Assembly: GCA_022572825.1 (NCBI GenBank)
Contig: JACZVE010000168.1
Location: forward strand, 1-6,976
DNA: 6,976 bases
DNA from: SAR324 cluster bacterium
GTDB lineage: Bacteria > SAR324 > JACQKK01
Direction: 5' to 3'
Shown here: in pieces, positions 1-6,882 of the stretch
Layout: every line of letters begins with the position of its first letter
How positions within the stretch are numbered: position 1 is the stretch's first letter
Made by a program: the position numbers and the translations under genes
Notes under the pieces: generated by a model
Database searches by the model: none
Seen by the model: the letters and a program-made list of their open reading frames with translations, nothing else
What the model was told of the DNA's origin: nothing

Positions 1-1599
1 GAGAAAATCCCGCCCCTGGATAATGGCGCCCTGGCCATCTGTTTTCTGCACAGCTATGCAAACCCCGTCCATGAACAGGCCGCCGCGAAGATCGTGCGCG
101 AGACGCTGAACGGATGGTTCGTCTGTACGTCCTCCGATGTGCTGCCGCAGTTCCGCGAGTACGAGCGCTTCAACACCACCGCGTTGAACGCGTACGTGGG
201 GCCTCTGATGGCCCGCTATCTGGCCACCCTCAGGGAGAGGCTGGCGGAACGCGGATACGAGGGGCAGGTGTTCATCATGACCTCCAACGGCGGCGTCTCC
301 ACGGCAGAGCGGGCGGCGCGCCTTCCCATCAGCACGGTGCTTTCAGGCCCCGCGGGAGGGGTGGCCGCGGCGGTGCGGCTGGGCACGCTGCTGGGCACCC
401 GCGATCTGATCACCTGCGATATGGGGGGCACCAGCACCGACGTTTGCCTCATCGAGGGGCTCCGGTTGCCGGTGACCAATGAGCAGTTCATCGGCCAATA
501 CGCCAACCGCACCCCCCAAATCCAGATCAACTCCGTCGGAGCGGGGGGCGGCAGCATCGCCTGGCTGGACGCGGGCGACATCCTGATGGTCGGCCCGCGC
601 AGCGCGGGCGCGGATCCGGGCCCGGCCTGCTACGGGCGCGGAGGCAGCGAGCCCACCGTGACCGACGCCAACCTGCTGCTGGGGCGGCTCAGTCCGGAAA
701 CGCTGTTGGGGGGCCGCCTGCGGTTGGACGGAGACCTGGCCCGCGAGGCGCTGGCGCGGCTGGGCGAGCGTCTGCCTAGTCTGGAGACCCATGTCTTGGC
801 CGAGGGCGTGATCCGCATCGCGGTCGCGCGCATGGTGAGCGCGATCAAGCAGATTTCCATCGCCAAGGGATACGACCCGCGGGATTTCGCCCTGGTCGCC
901 TACGGCGGCGCGGGTCCGATGCACGCCGCCTTCATTGCCGAGGAACTGGAGATCCCGCGCATTCTGGTGCCGCTGGGACCGGGAAACTTCGCGGCATTCG
1001 GCTCGCTGATTTCCGACATCCGGCACGATTATGTGCGCACCCGCACCCTCCAGACCCGGCAAACGGCCCTTGCCGAAATCCTGGCCGTGTTCGCAGATAT
1101 GGAGCGGGAGGCGGGCGCCAATCTTGCGGCCGAAGGCGTCGCCCTGGCCGATATCGACTACGCGCCATCGCTGGGCATGCGTTACCTCGGACAGTCCTGG
1201 GAACTGCAGGTGGACCTGCCGCGGGCGGTGGACTCCATCGCAGCCATCGAGACGGCCTTCGGCGAGGTTCACCAGCGCCGATTCGGTCACAAAGGCGACG
1301 AACCCGCCGAAATCGTAAACTTCCGGATCGCGGCTGTCGGCCGCGTGGCCAAGCCCGAACTGCCCGCATGGCGCGGTGGCGGCTCGCTGCCAGCGGCCCC
1401 GCAGGGTCGGCGATCCGTTTACTTCGACGGCAGCTTCCAGGAGGTTTCCGTCTACGAGCGCGACCGGCTGCCGGCTGCCGCAATGCTTGCCGGGCCGGCG
1501 ATTATCGAGGAAAACGGCGCCACCACGGTGGTACCCCCGCGCTGGCGGGCGGTGGTGCTGGAGTTCGGAGACTTGCTGATGGAGCGTGAAACGTCATGA
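1..1599 (+). CDS. hyuA: Hydantoinase/oxoprolinase subunit A, HyuA type (5' end outside window)
   Basis: This is the 3' part of an N-methylhydantoinase A/oxoprolinase-type gene. In this family the A subunit has an ATP-binding acetate-kinase/Hsp70-like fold and works with HyuB to open cyclic amides such as hydantoins or 5-oxoproline, or as part of related carboxylases; it is cytosolic. The frame is open from base 1, giving 532 visible codons. The opening residues (AICFLHSYANPVHE) match the end of the N-terminal domain, so I infer roughly 150-165 residues are missing. Visible motifs, by window codon: GPAGGVAAA from 116, DMGGTSTDV at 140-148 (phosphate-binding loop), GAGGGS at 180-185, GADPGPACYG at 203-212 and GGAGPMHA at 302-309, then the C-terminal domain. 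The GTG at 94 lies inside conserved sequence and is not the start. The stop overlaps the hyuB start (ATGA), implying coupled translation. Family is sure; substrate is unknown. Confidence 0.93.
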   Translation, partial: EKIPPLDNGALAICFLHSYANPVHEQAAAKIVRETLNGWFVCTSSDVLPQFREYERFNTTALNAYVGPLMARYLATLRERLAERGYEGQVFIMTSNGGVSTAERAARLPISTVLSGPAGGVAAAVRLGTLLGTRDLITCDMGGTSTDVCLIEGLRLPVTNEQFIGQYANRTPQIQINSVGAGGGSIAWLDAGDILMVGPRSAGADPGPACYGRGGSEPTVTDANLLLGRLSPETLLGGRLRLDGDLAREALARLGERLPSLETHVLAEGVIRIAVARMVSAIKQISIAKGYDPRDFALVAYGGAGPMHAAFIAEELEIPRILVPLGPGNFAAFGSLISDIRHDYVRTRTLQTRQTALAEILAVFADMEREAGANLAAEGVALADIDYAPSLGMRYLGQSWELQVDLPRAVDSIAAIETAFGEVHQRRFGHKGDEPAEIVNFRIAAVGRVAKPELPAWRGGGSLPAAPQGRRSVYFDGSFQEVSVYERDRLPAAAMLAGPAIIEENGATTVVPPRWRAVVLEFGDLLMERETS

Positions 1600-3680
1600 G
1601 AACGCAGACACAAGCCGTGGCCGCCCAGCGCGGCGAGGTCGACCCCATCACGCTGGAGGTGATCTGCGAGGGGCTGATCGCGGTGGTGAAAGAGATGCGC
1701 GAGACGATCATTCGCGCGTCGTACTCCTCCGTCATTTACGAGTTCGACGATTTTTCCTGCGCCCTGTTCTCGCCCGACGGCGAGATGGTCGCCCAGTCCT
1801 GGGACCACCCCGGACACGTGCTGCCCCTGCCCTGGGGCGTGCGCTGTGGCCTGGACGACTTCCGGGACGATCTGCAGCCGGGCGACGTGATAATGCTCAA
1901 CGACCCGTACCGCGGGGGAACGCACCTGAACGACGTGACGCTCCTGTATCCGATTTTCGACGAGGCGGACCGCCTGATGATCTTTCCCGCCGTCCGGGCG
2001 CACTGGGTGGATGTGGGCGGAATGGTGCCGGGCAGCTATTCGGGCATGTCGACCAATATCTATCAGGAAGGCGTGCGCATCCCTCCCATCAAAATCATCG
2101 CGGGCGGCAAGGTCAACAAGGCCGCCATGGCGCTGCTGATGGCGAACATGCGGGTGCCGGAGGAACGCCAGGGGGACTTCAACGCCTCCGTGGGCGCCTG
2201 CAACGTGGCGGAAAGCCGCATCCGCCGCCTGTACGACAGATACGGCGCGCAAACCGTGCAGCGCGCGGTCGCCATCAATCTGGATCGCACCGAACGCCGT
2301 CTGCGCGAGCAGATCGCGCGGCTGCCGGACGGCGACTACTACTACGAGGACTATCTGGAGTACTACGACAATGGCGCGCAGGATCCCGTGCTGATGCGGC
2401 TCAAGCTGACGGTGGCCGGTGACGGGATCGTCGCCGATTTTGCCGGCTCCAATCCACAGGTGCCCGGTGTGGTCAACTCCTCGCTGGCGGTGACGGGCGC
2501 GGGCGTGTTCGTGGCGGTGAAGTCCACTCTGGATCCCGGCGGTGCCGTGAACCACGGGGCGTTCCGGCCCATCGAGCTGCGCGCGCCGGAAGGCTCCATC
2601 GTGGACGTGCGCAATGACGCGCCCGCGGGCGCTCACGGCGAGGTGCGCAAGCGCGCCGTATCCGTGACGCTGGGCGCACTGTCTCAGATCATACCCGAGC
2701 GCGTGTCCGCCGATCTGTGCGGCACGTCCTTCCCCAACGCCATCGGTGGCTACAACGAGCGCCGCGGCCGGCCGTACGTGTATTACGAGGCCCCCGCTGG
2801 GGGAAATGGGGGATTCCTGGAGGCCGACGGTTCCAGCGCCTATGTGAACGTGGACTTCGGCAACATCATGTCCATCCAGAATGCCGAGTCCATCGAAAAC
2901 GAGATGCCGCTGCTGGTGGAACGCTGCGAGCTGCGCGGCGATTCGGGCGGCGAAGGGGAGCGCCGCGGGGGACTGGGCATGCGGCGCCAGGTGCGCCTGC
3001 TGGATCGGGAGGGCAGCTATTCGGTGCTCAGCGACCGCGCCGTCATCCCACCGTACGGGATTGGAGGCGGCGGCAGCGCGCGTCCGTACAAGGTCTCCGT
3101 TTTGCGGGACGGTGAAGAGATCGAATTTCCCACTCCCGGCAAGGTCACCGGCTATCCGCTCTACCAAGACGATGTGGTGAGCATGCGCTCGGGGGGCGGC
3201 GGCGGCTATGGCGATCCGCTCAAGCGGGATGCGGAGCGGGTGCGGGCCGACGTCAACGAGGGCATGGTCTCGCCTGAACGCGCGCGGGACGGCTACGGCG
3301 TCGTGCTGACGCCGGAGGGCGCGGTGGATCCCGCCGCAACGACGGCACTGCGCAAGCAACTGGACGACGCACGCCTGCACGTCACCGTCACGGCGGATGA
3401 TAGCCTGGAGCCCTACGTGGGACGCAAGGGCCGCCGCCGGGTGCTCGCGCTGGCGCCACCCACCGCGCAGCGGCTGGGAGTGGCGGAGGACGACATGGTG
3501 GAAATGCTGGGCAACAATCCAGCGCCGCTGCGGGCCTGGGTGCAGATCAGCCCCGACACGGGCGACGGGCGCATTCGCCTGGACCAATTCGGCCGCAGGG
3601 TGCTGGGAGTCGGCGAGGGTGAGCGGGTGGAACTGCGCGCGTTGCCGACGACGCCCGTTCCCGGCGGCCTGGCGCGCTAG
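1596..3680 (+). CDS. hyuB: Hydantoinase/oxoprolinase subunit B, HyuB type, with extra C-terminal barrel-like domain
   Basis: This is the partner subunit of HyuA, 694 residues and complete. The start ATG overlaps the hyuA stop by 4 nt, with GGAG at 1581-1584 as a Shine-Dalgarno. The HyuB domain covers about residues 15-575. It contains NDPYRGGTHLND at 102-113 and HWVDVGG at 136-142, whose Asp and His residues are likely metal or substrate ligands (inference), and the glycine-rich SGGGGGYGDP at 532-541 that normally lies near the end of the family. Here the chain continues for about 120 residues. Residues 613-683 resemble the double-psi barrel of the Cdc48/VAT N domain, with GRIRLDQFGRR at 658-668 and LGVGEGERVELR at 670-681. 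HyuB proteins are usually 500-600 residues, so this is an extended form. The substrate could be a hydantoin, 5-oxoproline or another small cyclic or aromatic compound; no neighbour settles this. Confidence 0.93.
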   Translation: MRTQTQAVAAQRGEVDPITLEVICEGLIAVVKEMRETIIRASYSSVIYEFDDFSCALFSPDGEMVAQSWDHPGHVLPLPWGVRCGLDDFRDDLQPGDVIMLNDPYRGGTHLNDVTLLYPIFDEADRLMIFPAVRAHWVDVGGMVPGSYSGMSTNIYQEGVRIPPIKIIAGGKVNKAAMALLMANMRVPEERQGDFNASVGACNVAESRIRRLYDRYGAQTVQRAVAINLDRTERRLREQIARLPDGDYYYEDYLEYYDNGAQDPVLMRLKLTVAGDGIVADFAGSNPQVPGVVNSSLAVTGAGVFVAVKSTLDPGGAVNHGAFRPIELRAPEGSIVDVRNDAPAGAHGEVRKRAVSVTLGALSQIIPERVSADLCGTSFPNAIGGYNERRGRPYVYYEAPAGGNGGFLEADGSSAYVNVDFGNIMSIQNAESIENEMPLLVERCELRGDSGGEGERRGGLGMRRQVRLLDREGSYSVLSDRAVIPPYGIGGGGSARPYKVSVLRDGEEIEFPTPGKVTGYPLYQDDVVSMRSGGGGGYGDPLKRDAERVRADVNEGMVSPERARDGYGVVLTPEGAVDPAATTALRKQLDDARLHVTVTADDSLEPYVGRKGRRRVLALAPPTAQRLGVAEDDMVEMLGNNPAPLRAWVQISPDTGDGRIRLDQFGRRVLGVGEGERVELRALPTTPVPGGLAR

Positions 3681-3764
3681 GCCCGATACCAAGACGAGGC
3701 CTCAGAATAAAATCTTCGCTCCCTTCGCGAGCCAACCGCAGTGATCAAAAGTCGCAGATGGGTA
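3681..3764. other. Gap between convergent hyuB and HAD gene
   Basis: These 84 bases separate two genes that read toward each other. There is an 8-bp loopless palindrome (GAGGCCTC, 3696-3703) and a weak GCTC/GAGC stem (3718-3721 with 3729-3732). Neither is followed by a T run on either strand, so no intrinsic terminator is called. Confidence 0.6.
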
Positions 3765-4454
3765 TCACGCGTGGAGCGCTTCCAGCACGCTCCCGCACGC
3801 GGACAGGTCCGGGAAGAGATAATCGGGATCGTAGCGGGCCAGAGATTCCCGGTCGAAGCGGCCCGTTGCCACGGCGATGGTTTTGACGCCCAGCGCCCGC
3901 CCGCACAGGATGTCGTTGGGCGTGTCTCCGATGATCACGATGGATTTGCCGCGGAAGTCCGCGCCCGTCAGCCTCCGGGCCGCCTCCACGGCAAGGGTCG
4001 GCAGGCTGGCACGCTCTTCGTGGTGCTCTCCGAACGCCCCCACGGCGAAGCCGTCCAGGCCGGCAACTTCCAGCTTGACGCACGCCGCTGCCTCGCAGTT
4101 GCCTGTCAATAATCCGAGCAACAGGGCCGGCTGTCCCGACACCGCATGCACCAGCTCCCGCACGCCCGGGTGCACCGTGGTCGATCGGGGCGAGAGGTGT
4201 CGGCGCAGTTCCCGCGGATAGCGCTTCCAGAAACGAGGCAGGCCCGATCGCACCTCGTCCCGTGTAAAGCCGAGCAGGGCCAGCAGCCCGTAACAGATCC
4301 CCAGCTCCGTCTTGCCGCTCATGGCGTAGTCCACGCCGGAGGGATCCTTGCCCCAGACGGCCGTGTAGGCCCGCATCATGGCCCGCACGCCGTTTCCGTT
4401 GGTGCTGAGCAGCGTCCCGTCGATGTCGAACAGTACCAATCGTCTGGCGGTCAT
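3765..4454 (-). CDS. HAD-superfamily phosphatase, phosphoglycolate-phosphatase-like
   Basis: A 229-residue soluble haloacid-dehalogenase-superfamily hydrolase. Motif I is FDIDGT, with nucleophile Asp10 and acid/base Asp12. An alpha-helical C1-type cap follows (about residues 18-90). Motif II is LLTGN with Thr117, and motif IV is IIGDTPND with Mg2+ ligands Asp177 and Asp181. The second Asp of motif I favours a phosphatase over a 2-haloacid dehalogenase. The usual motif III Lys is not obvious; Arg148 (HEERAS) is the best candidate. The DGTLL start, the C1 cap and the GDTPND loop resemble phosphoglycolate phosphatases and their many uncharacterised relatives, so the substrate is open. The start ATG gives a normal N terminus right before motif I. 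It begins 4 nt after the stop of the upstream hydrolase gene, so the two are almost certainly co-transcribed. No strong Shine-Dalgarno is visible, which fits translational coupling. Confidence 0.88.
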   Translation of the reverse strand: MTARRLVLFDIDGTLLSTNGNGVRAMMRAYTAVWGKDPSGVDYAMSGKTELGICYGLLALLGFTRDEVRSGLPRFWKRYPRELRRHLSPRSTTVHPGVRELVHAVSGQPALLLGLLTGNCEAAACVKLEVAGLDGFAVGAFGEHHEERASLPTLAVEAARRLTGADFRGKSIVIIGDTPNDILCGRALGVKTIAVATGRFDRESLARYDPDYLFPDLSACGSVLEALHA

Positions 4455-4458
4455 CGCG

Positions 4459-5319
4459 TCACAGCCTGGCGGCGAAGAATGCCTGCAGTTCAGCGGCCAG
4501 CGCCTCCGGGGATTCCTCGGGAATGAAGTGCCCGCATGGCAGGGGCTTGCCTTCCACCTGCCGTGCCTTCTCCCGCCAGACGGCCACCAGATCGACCTGC
4601 CGGCGCCGCCCCAGGCCGCCCCACAGCACCTGGAGCGGCACGGATACCCGCTTGTGCGCGTCCGCCGCGTCGTGCTCCAGGTCGATATAGGCCCCGGCGC
4701 GGTAATCGGCGCAGGTGGCGCGGATCGTCCCCGGCAGCTTGAAGCAGCGCAGGTACTCCTGCACGGCCGCCTCCTCGATGGCGCCCGGATCCGCAGCCCA
4801 GCTACGCAGGAAATAGCGCAGGGCCGCCTCCGGCGCCGCCGCCAGCAACGTCTCCGCCAGATCCTGCACGGGCAGGAACAGCCAGTGCCAGGAGGACAGC
4901 GCGCTTTCGCGGTCCAGGGTGTCGAACTTTGTCTTCGTGGGCTCGATATCGAGCAGGCTCAACCCCGCCAGGGTCTCGCCGTGATCGAGGGCGTAGCGGT
5001 GGGCGACGCGGCCGCCCCGGTCGTGCCCCACCAGGCCGAAGCGCTTCTCCCCCAGATGGTCGGCCAGCGCGCGGATGTCACGCGCCATGGTGCGCTTGTC
5101 GTAGCCGTCCAGGGGCTTGTCGGAATCGCCGTAGCCCCGCAGGTCGGGCATCACCAGCCGGTAAGCGGGCGCCAGCAGGGGCACCACCTTGCGCCAGAGG
5201 TACGACGTCTGCGGATAGCCGTGCAGCAGGAACAGCGCGGGCCCCTCGCCGGCCGTCGCGTAATGCAGCCGCACGCCGTTGACGCGCGCGTAATGATGAG
5301 TCGGTGCCAGATCATTCAT
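4459..5319 (-). CDS. Alpha/beta hydrolase, fluoroacetate-dehalogenase-like
   Basis: A 286-residue cytosolic alpha/beta hydrolase of the haloalkane dehalogenase/epoxide hydrolase group. The oxyanion-hole motif is HGYPQT at 33-38. The nucleophile elbow is GHDRGGR at 98-104, with Asp100 in place of Ser. Against the fluoroacetate dehalogenase RPA1163 as I remember it (Asp110, Arg111, Arg114, Asp134, His155, Trp156, Tyr219, His280), the equivalents here are Asp100, Arg101, Arg104, Asp124, His145, Trp146, Tyr206 and His264. The spacing is identical from the nucleophile to the His-Trp pair, and CADYRAGAY at 203-211 is nearly the same in both. In that enzyme the arginines hold the carboxylate and His/Trp/Tyr stabilise the leaving fluoride; the product from fluoroacetate is glycolate. 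The reaction here is inferred, since related proteins can act on other haloacids or esters. It is first in a two-gene operon. The start ATG lies in a 10-bp tandem repeat and its Shine-Dalgarno is weak. Confidence 0.88.
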   Translation of the reverse strand: MNDLAPTHHYARVNGVRLHYATAGEGPALFLLHGYPQTSYLWRKVVPLLAPAYRLVMPDLRGYGDSDKPLDGYDKRTMARDIRALADHLGEKRFGLVGHDRGGRVAHRYALDHGETLAGLSLLDIEPTKTKFDTLDRESALSSWHWLFLPVQDLAETLLAAAPEAALRYFLRSWAADPGAIEEAAVQEYLRCFKLPGTIRATCADYRAGAYIDLEHDAADAHKRVSVPLQVLWGGLGRRRQVDLVAVWREKARQVEGKPLPCGHFIPEESPEALAAELQAFFAARL

Positions 5320-5335
5320 CCCGGTTCATCCCGGT
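5316..5335. repeat. 10-bp tandem duplication over the hydrolase start codon
   Basis: TTCATCCCGG occurs twice head to tail (5316-5325 and 5326-5335). On the minus strand each copy reads CCGGGATGAA, so the duplication creates a second ATG 10 nt upstream of and out of frame with the hydrolase start. That upstream ATG (5329-5327) opens a 5-codon frame (MNRDE) ending in TGA at 5314-5312, just past the real start codon. Confidence 0.85.
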
Positions 5336-5401
5336 ATGGTTGATGCATCCTATAGACGGAATTCAGTGATGCAAAGGGTGCTGCACGTTCGCAGGCGCAG
5401 C
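5320..5401. other. Hydrolase operon leader, cut off by the insertion sequence
   Basis: This 82-bp stretch lies between the hydrolase start and the left end of the insertion sequence and should hold what remains of the operon's promoter. On the minus strand the best guess is a TATAGG -10-like hexamer (around 5350-5355) with a poor TTTGCA-like -35. Neither is convincing. An 8-bp palindrome GATGCATC is at 5342-5349. No gene is seen here. Confidence 0.45.
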
Positions 5402-5422
5402 CTAGAAGGCCTGTGATTTTCT
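5402..5422. repeat. Left terminal inverted repeat of the insertion sequence
   Basis: The sequence CTAGAAGGCCTGTGA plus TTTTCT matches the reverse complement of 6855-6875 at 20 of 21 positions. The single mismatch is at the 16th base. Similarity continues weakly for one or two bases inward. Confidence 0.92.
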
Positions 5423-5430
5423 CCAATTAT

Positions 5431-5458
5431 TTGATATAAAAGGCAATCACTCTATATT
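5431..5458 (+). promoter_or_regulatory. Likely sigma-70 promoter of the transposase gene
   Basis: TTGATA at 5431-5436 (5 of 6 against TTGACA) and TATATT at 5453-5458 (5 of 6 against TATAAT) are separated by 16 bp, in an AT-rich stretch just inside the left repeat. Transcription would begin near 5465, leaving a leader of about 18 nt before the start codon. Confidence 0.65.
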
Positions 5459-5471
5459 AAGAACCCGCCAT

Positions 5472-5476
5472 GGAGG
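5472..5476 (+). promoter_or_regulatory. Shine-Dalgarno site of the transposase gene
   Basis: GGAGG lies 6 nt before the ATG at 5483 and decides this start. The nearby ATG at 5470 is out of frame. Confidence 0.8.
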
Positions 5477-5482
5477 CCGGTA

Positions 5483-6856
5483 ATGATAGGAAAACCCAAC
5501 GATCAAGGCAGTTTGGTGCAATTGGTGTCGCTGGAGGAACGGGTTCCCCCCGATCATTTTTTGCGCAAGCTGGATCAGGTGCTTGATCTTTCCTTTGTTC
5601 AAGATTTTCTGTCTCCGGCCTATCACCCGAGCCAAGGCCGTGAAGGTACAGCGCCCGAACTGGCGGTCAGGATGATTTTGCTGGGCTATCTCTACGACTG
5701 GTCCGAAGTGCGCTTGTGCGAGGAAGTCCGCTTGCATGCTGGCTACCGCTGGTTTTGCCGGCTGGATTTCCATGATTCCGTTCCCGACCGCACCACGCTG
5801 GTCAAGTTCCGCGGGCGCTGCCGGGAGCATGGCTTGTGGGAGGAGTTGTTTCATCGCATCGTCGCTCAGTGTGGGGATGTGGGGCTGCTTTCCGGCCGCC
5901 ATCTGATGGCTGACTCGACCCAGGTGGCCGCCAACGCTTCGATCAAATCGTTGCAGGAAATCCAGAACGGGTTGACCCAGGCGGCTGACCGTCTTTGCGC
6001 CGGCGGGGAGGAGCCCCCGAAACCTGACAAAGACGACGACCATCATCACACCGACTTTCACGGCAAGCGCTATTCCAACGCCACCCACCGCTCGGCCAGC
6101 GATCCCGACGCCCAACTTTACCGCAAAGGGCGGGGCAAGGAGGCCAAGCTGTCCTATAAGGCGCACAACCTGGCGGACACCAAGAGCCGGGTCATCGTGG
6201 CCACTTCCGCCACGCTTGTCAGCGGGGAGGAGGCCCGTGATGGCGCTCAGGCCATCGCCCTGCTCGATCAGCTTGCAAGACGTCATGGCATCGTTCCCAA
6301 AACCCTCTGCGCCGACACCCTGTACGGCACTGCCGAAACCATCACCGACCTTATTGCCTCCGGCATCGATCCGCATATTCCCTTGCTTGCCGGCAAACCG
6401 CCCGCAATTCCTGTTTGGCGCAGAAGAACTTTCAATCTGAGCCAGTTCCGAGCTAGACGCGATAAATTGGAGCGAGCCAAAGCCCTGCAAAGGGCCAGTG
6501 AATTGGCGGCGACTCGCGGCTACCAGATCTCCCAAAAATTACGTCATCGCATCGAACACCTGTATGGCGAAGCCAAGCAATCCCATGGGCTGGGCAGGGC
6601 ACGCTTCCGGGGTCTTGCCAAAATGAACGAGCAGGTGACCCTCACCGCCACGGTGCAAAACCTCAAACGGTTGGTGCAGTTTCTCGACAATCCGCACAAA
6701 AACTTTCCCAACAAGGCAAAAGCGCGTCCAAACCATCCATTTTTCTGTCTTTATTTGCCTTTTATGGGTTTATTACCTCTCGCAAGAGTCATATTTGGCC
6801 TTTTTGCGAAAGGACCATTCTTCCAAATCAATCAAATGGCCTTGCAAAATGGGTAG
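5483..6856 (+). CDS. IS1182-type DDE transposase
   Basis: A 457-residue transposase that cuts and joins the element's ends. The N-terminal part (about residues 1-110, with VPPDHFLRKLD and GYRWFCRLDF) is the DNA-binding region typical of IS1182/IS5-like transposases (DUF772 type). The RNase-H-like core follows, with the first catalytic Asp at 144 (LMADSTQV), the second at 278 (CADTLYG) and the Glu at 358. Arg354-Glu358-Lys365 fits the R-(3)-E-(6)-K part of the IS4/IS1182 signature; the Tyr of the full signature is not in place. An Asp/His-rich acidic insert (DKDDDHHHTD) is near residue 185. The chain ends with an unusual hydrophobic, AT-rich-coded tail (about 420-441), and its TAG at 6854-6856 touches the right inverted repeat. 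No frameshift or internal stop is seen. Start supported by GGAGG at 5472. Confidence 0.93.
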   Translation: MIGKPNDQGSLVQLVSLEERVPPDHFLRKLDQVLDLSFVQDFLSPAYHPSQGREGTAPELAVRMILLGYLYDWSEVRLCEEVRLHAGYRWFCRLDFHDSVPDRTTLVKFRGRCREHGLWEELFHRIVAQCGDVGLLSGRHLMADSTQVAANASIKSLQEIQNGLTQAADRLCAGGEEPPKPDKDDDHHHTDFHGKRYSNATHRSASDPDAQLYRKGRGKEAKLSYKAHNLADTKSRVIVATSATLVSGEEARDGAQAIALLDQLARRHGIVPKTLCADTLYGTAETITDLIASGIDPHIPLLAGKPPAIPVWRRRTFNLSQFRARRDKLERAKALQRASELAATRGYQISQKLRHRIEHLYGEAKQSHGLGRARFRGLAKMNEQVTLTATVQNLKRLVQFLDNPHKNFPNKAKARPNHPFFCLYLPFMGLLPLARVIFGLFAKGPFFQINQMALQNG

Positions 6857-6875
6857 AAATTCACAGGCCTTCTAG
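6855..6875. repeat. Right terminal inverted repeat of the insertion sequence
   Basis: This is the reverse complement of the left end with one mismatch. It begins within the transposase stop codon, so coding sequence runs right to the end of the element. Confidence 0.92.
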
Positions 6876-6882
6876 AGTTACT

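Larger units (their letters stand above)
5402..6875 (+). mobile_element. IS1182-family-type insertion sequence, apparently complete
   Basis: A single transposase gene lies between terminal inverted repeats at 5402-5422 and 6855-6875, 20 of 21 bases matching. The length of about 1.47 kb and the transposase type fit the IS1182 family. The outermost four bases on both sides are CTAG, which is its own reverse complement. They may therefore be either repeat ends (1474 bp element) or a 4-bp target duplication flanking a 1466-bp element at 5406-6871. Base use is more AT-rich than in the surrounding genes, especially at both ends, which fits acquisition from outside. Promoter, ribosome-binding site, gene and both ends look intact, so it may still be able to move. 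Confidence 0.9.

Noticed and set aside
94..96. GTG as the start of the HyuA gene
   Set aside because: The same frame is open to base 1 and the residues before it are typical of the family, so the gene begins outside the window.
343..1290. A 315-codon open frame on the minus strand opposite hyuA
   Set aside because: Same shadow-frame pattern; the plus strand carries unmistakable HyuA motifs throughout.
1452..3692. A 746-codon open frame on the minus strand opposite hyuB
   Set aside because: It lies antisense to a gene with clear family motifs, has a His/Arg/Ala-rich composition typical of GC-rich shadow frames, and shows no recognisable domain.
3696..3732. Terminator between hyuB and the HAD gene
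   Set aside because: The palindrome has no loop, the other stem is only 4 bp, and no T run follows on either strand.
3765..4454. 2-haloacid dehalogenase, suggested by the neighbouring dehalogenase-like gene
   Set aside because: Motif I has the second Asp (DIDGT) and motif IV is GDTPND, the phosphatase pattern; haloacid dehalogenases lack that second Asp.
4378..5343. A 321-codon open frame on the plus strand over the hydrolase gene
   Set aside because: Gln/Arg/Gly-rich composition with no motif, and it is antisense to a gene with a full catalytic set.
5447..6535. A 362-codon open frame on the minus strand opposite the transposase
   Set aside because: No recognisable domain; the plus strand has promoter, ribosome-binding site and DDE residues.
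6380..6545. Internal deletion in the transposase, because the Cys-containing segment seen in many IS1182 transposases is missing
   Set aside because: As I recall, a subgroup of the family naturally has this shorter linker (PLLAG..P..IP.W.RRTF), and the frame is intact through the catalytic Glu.
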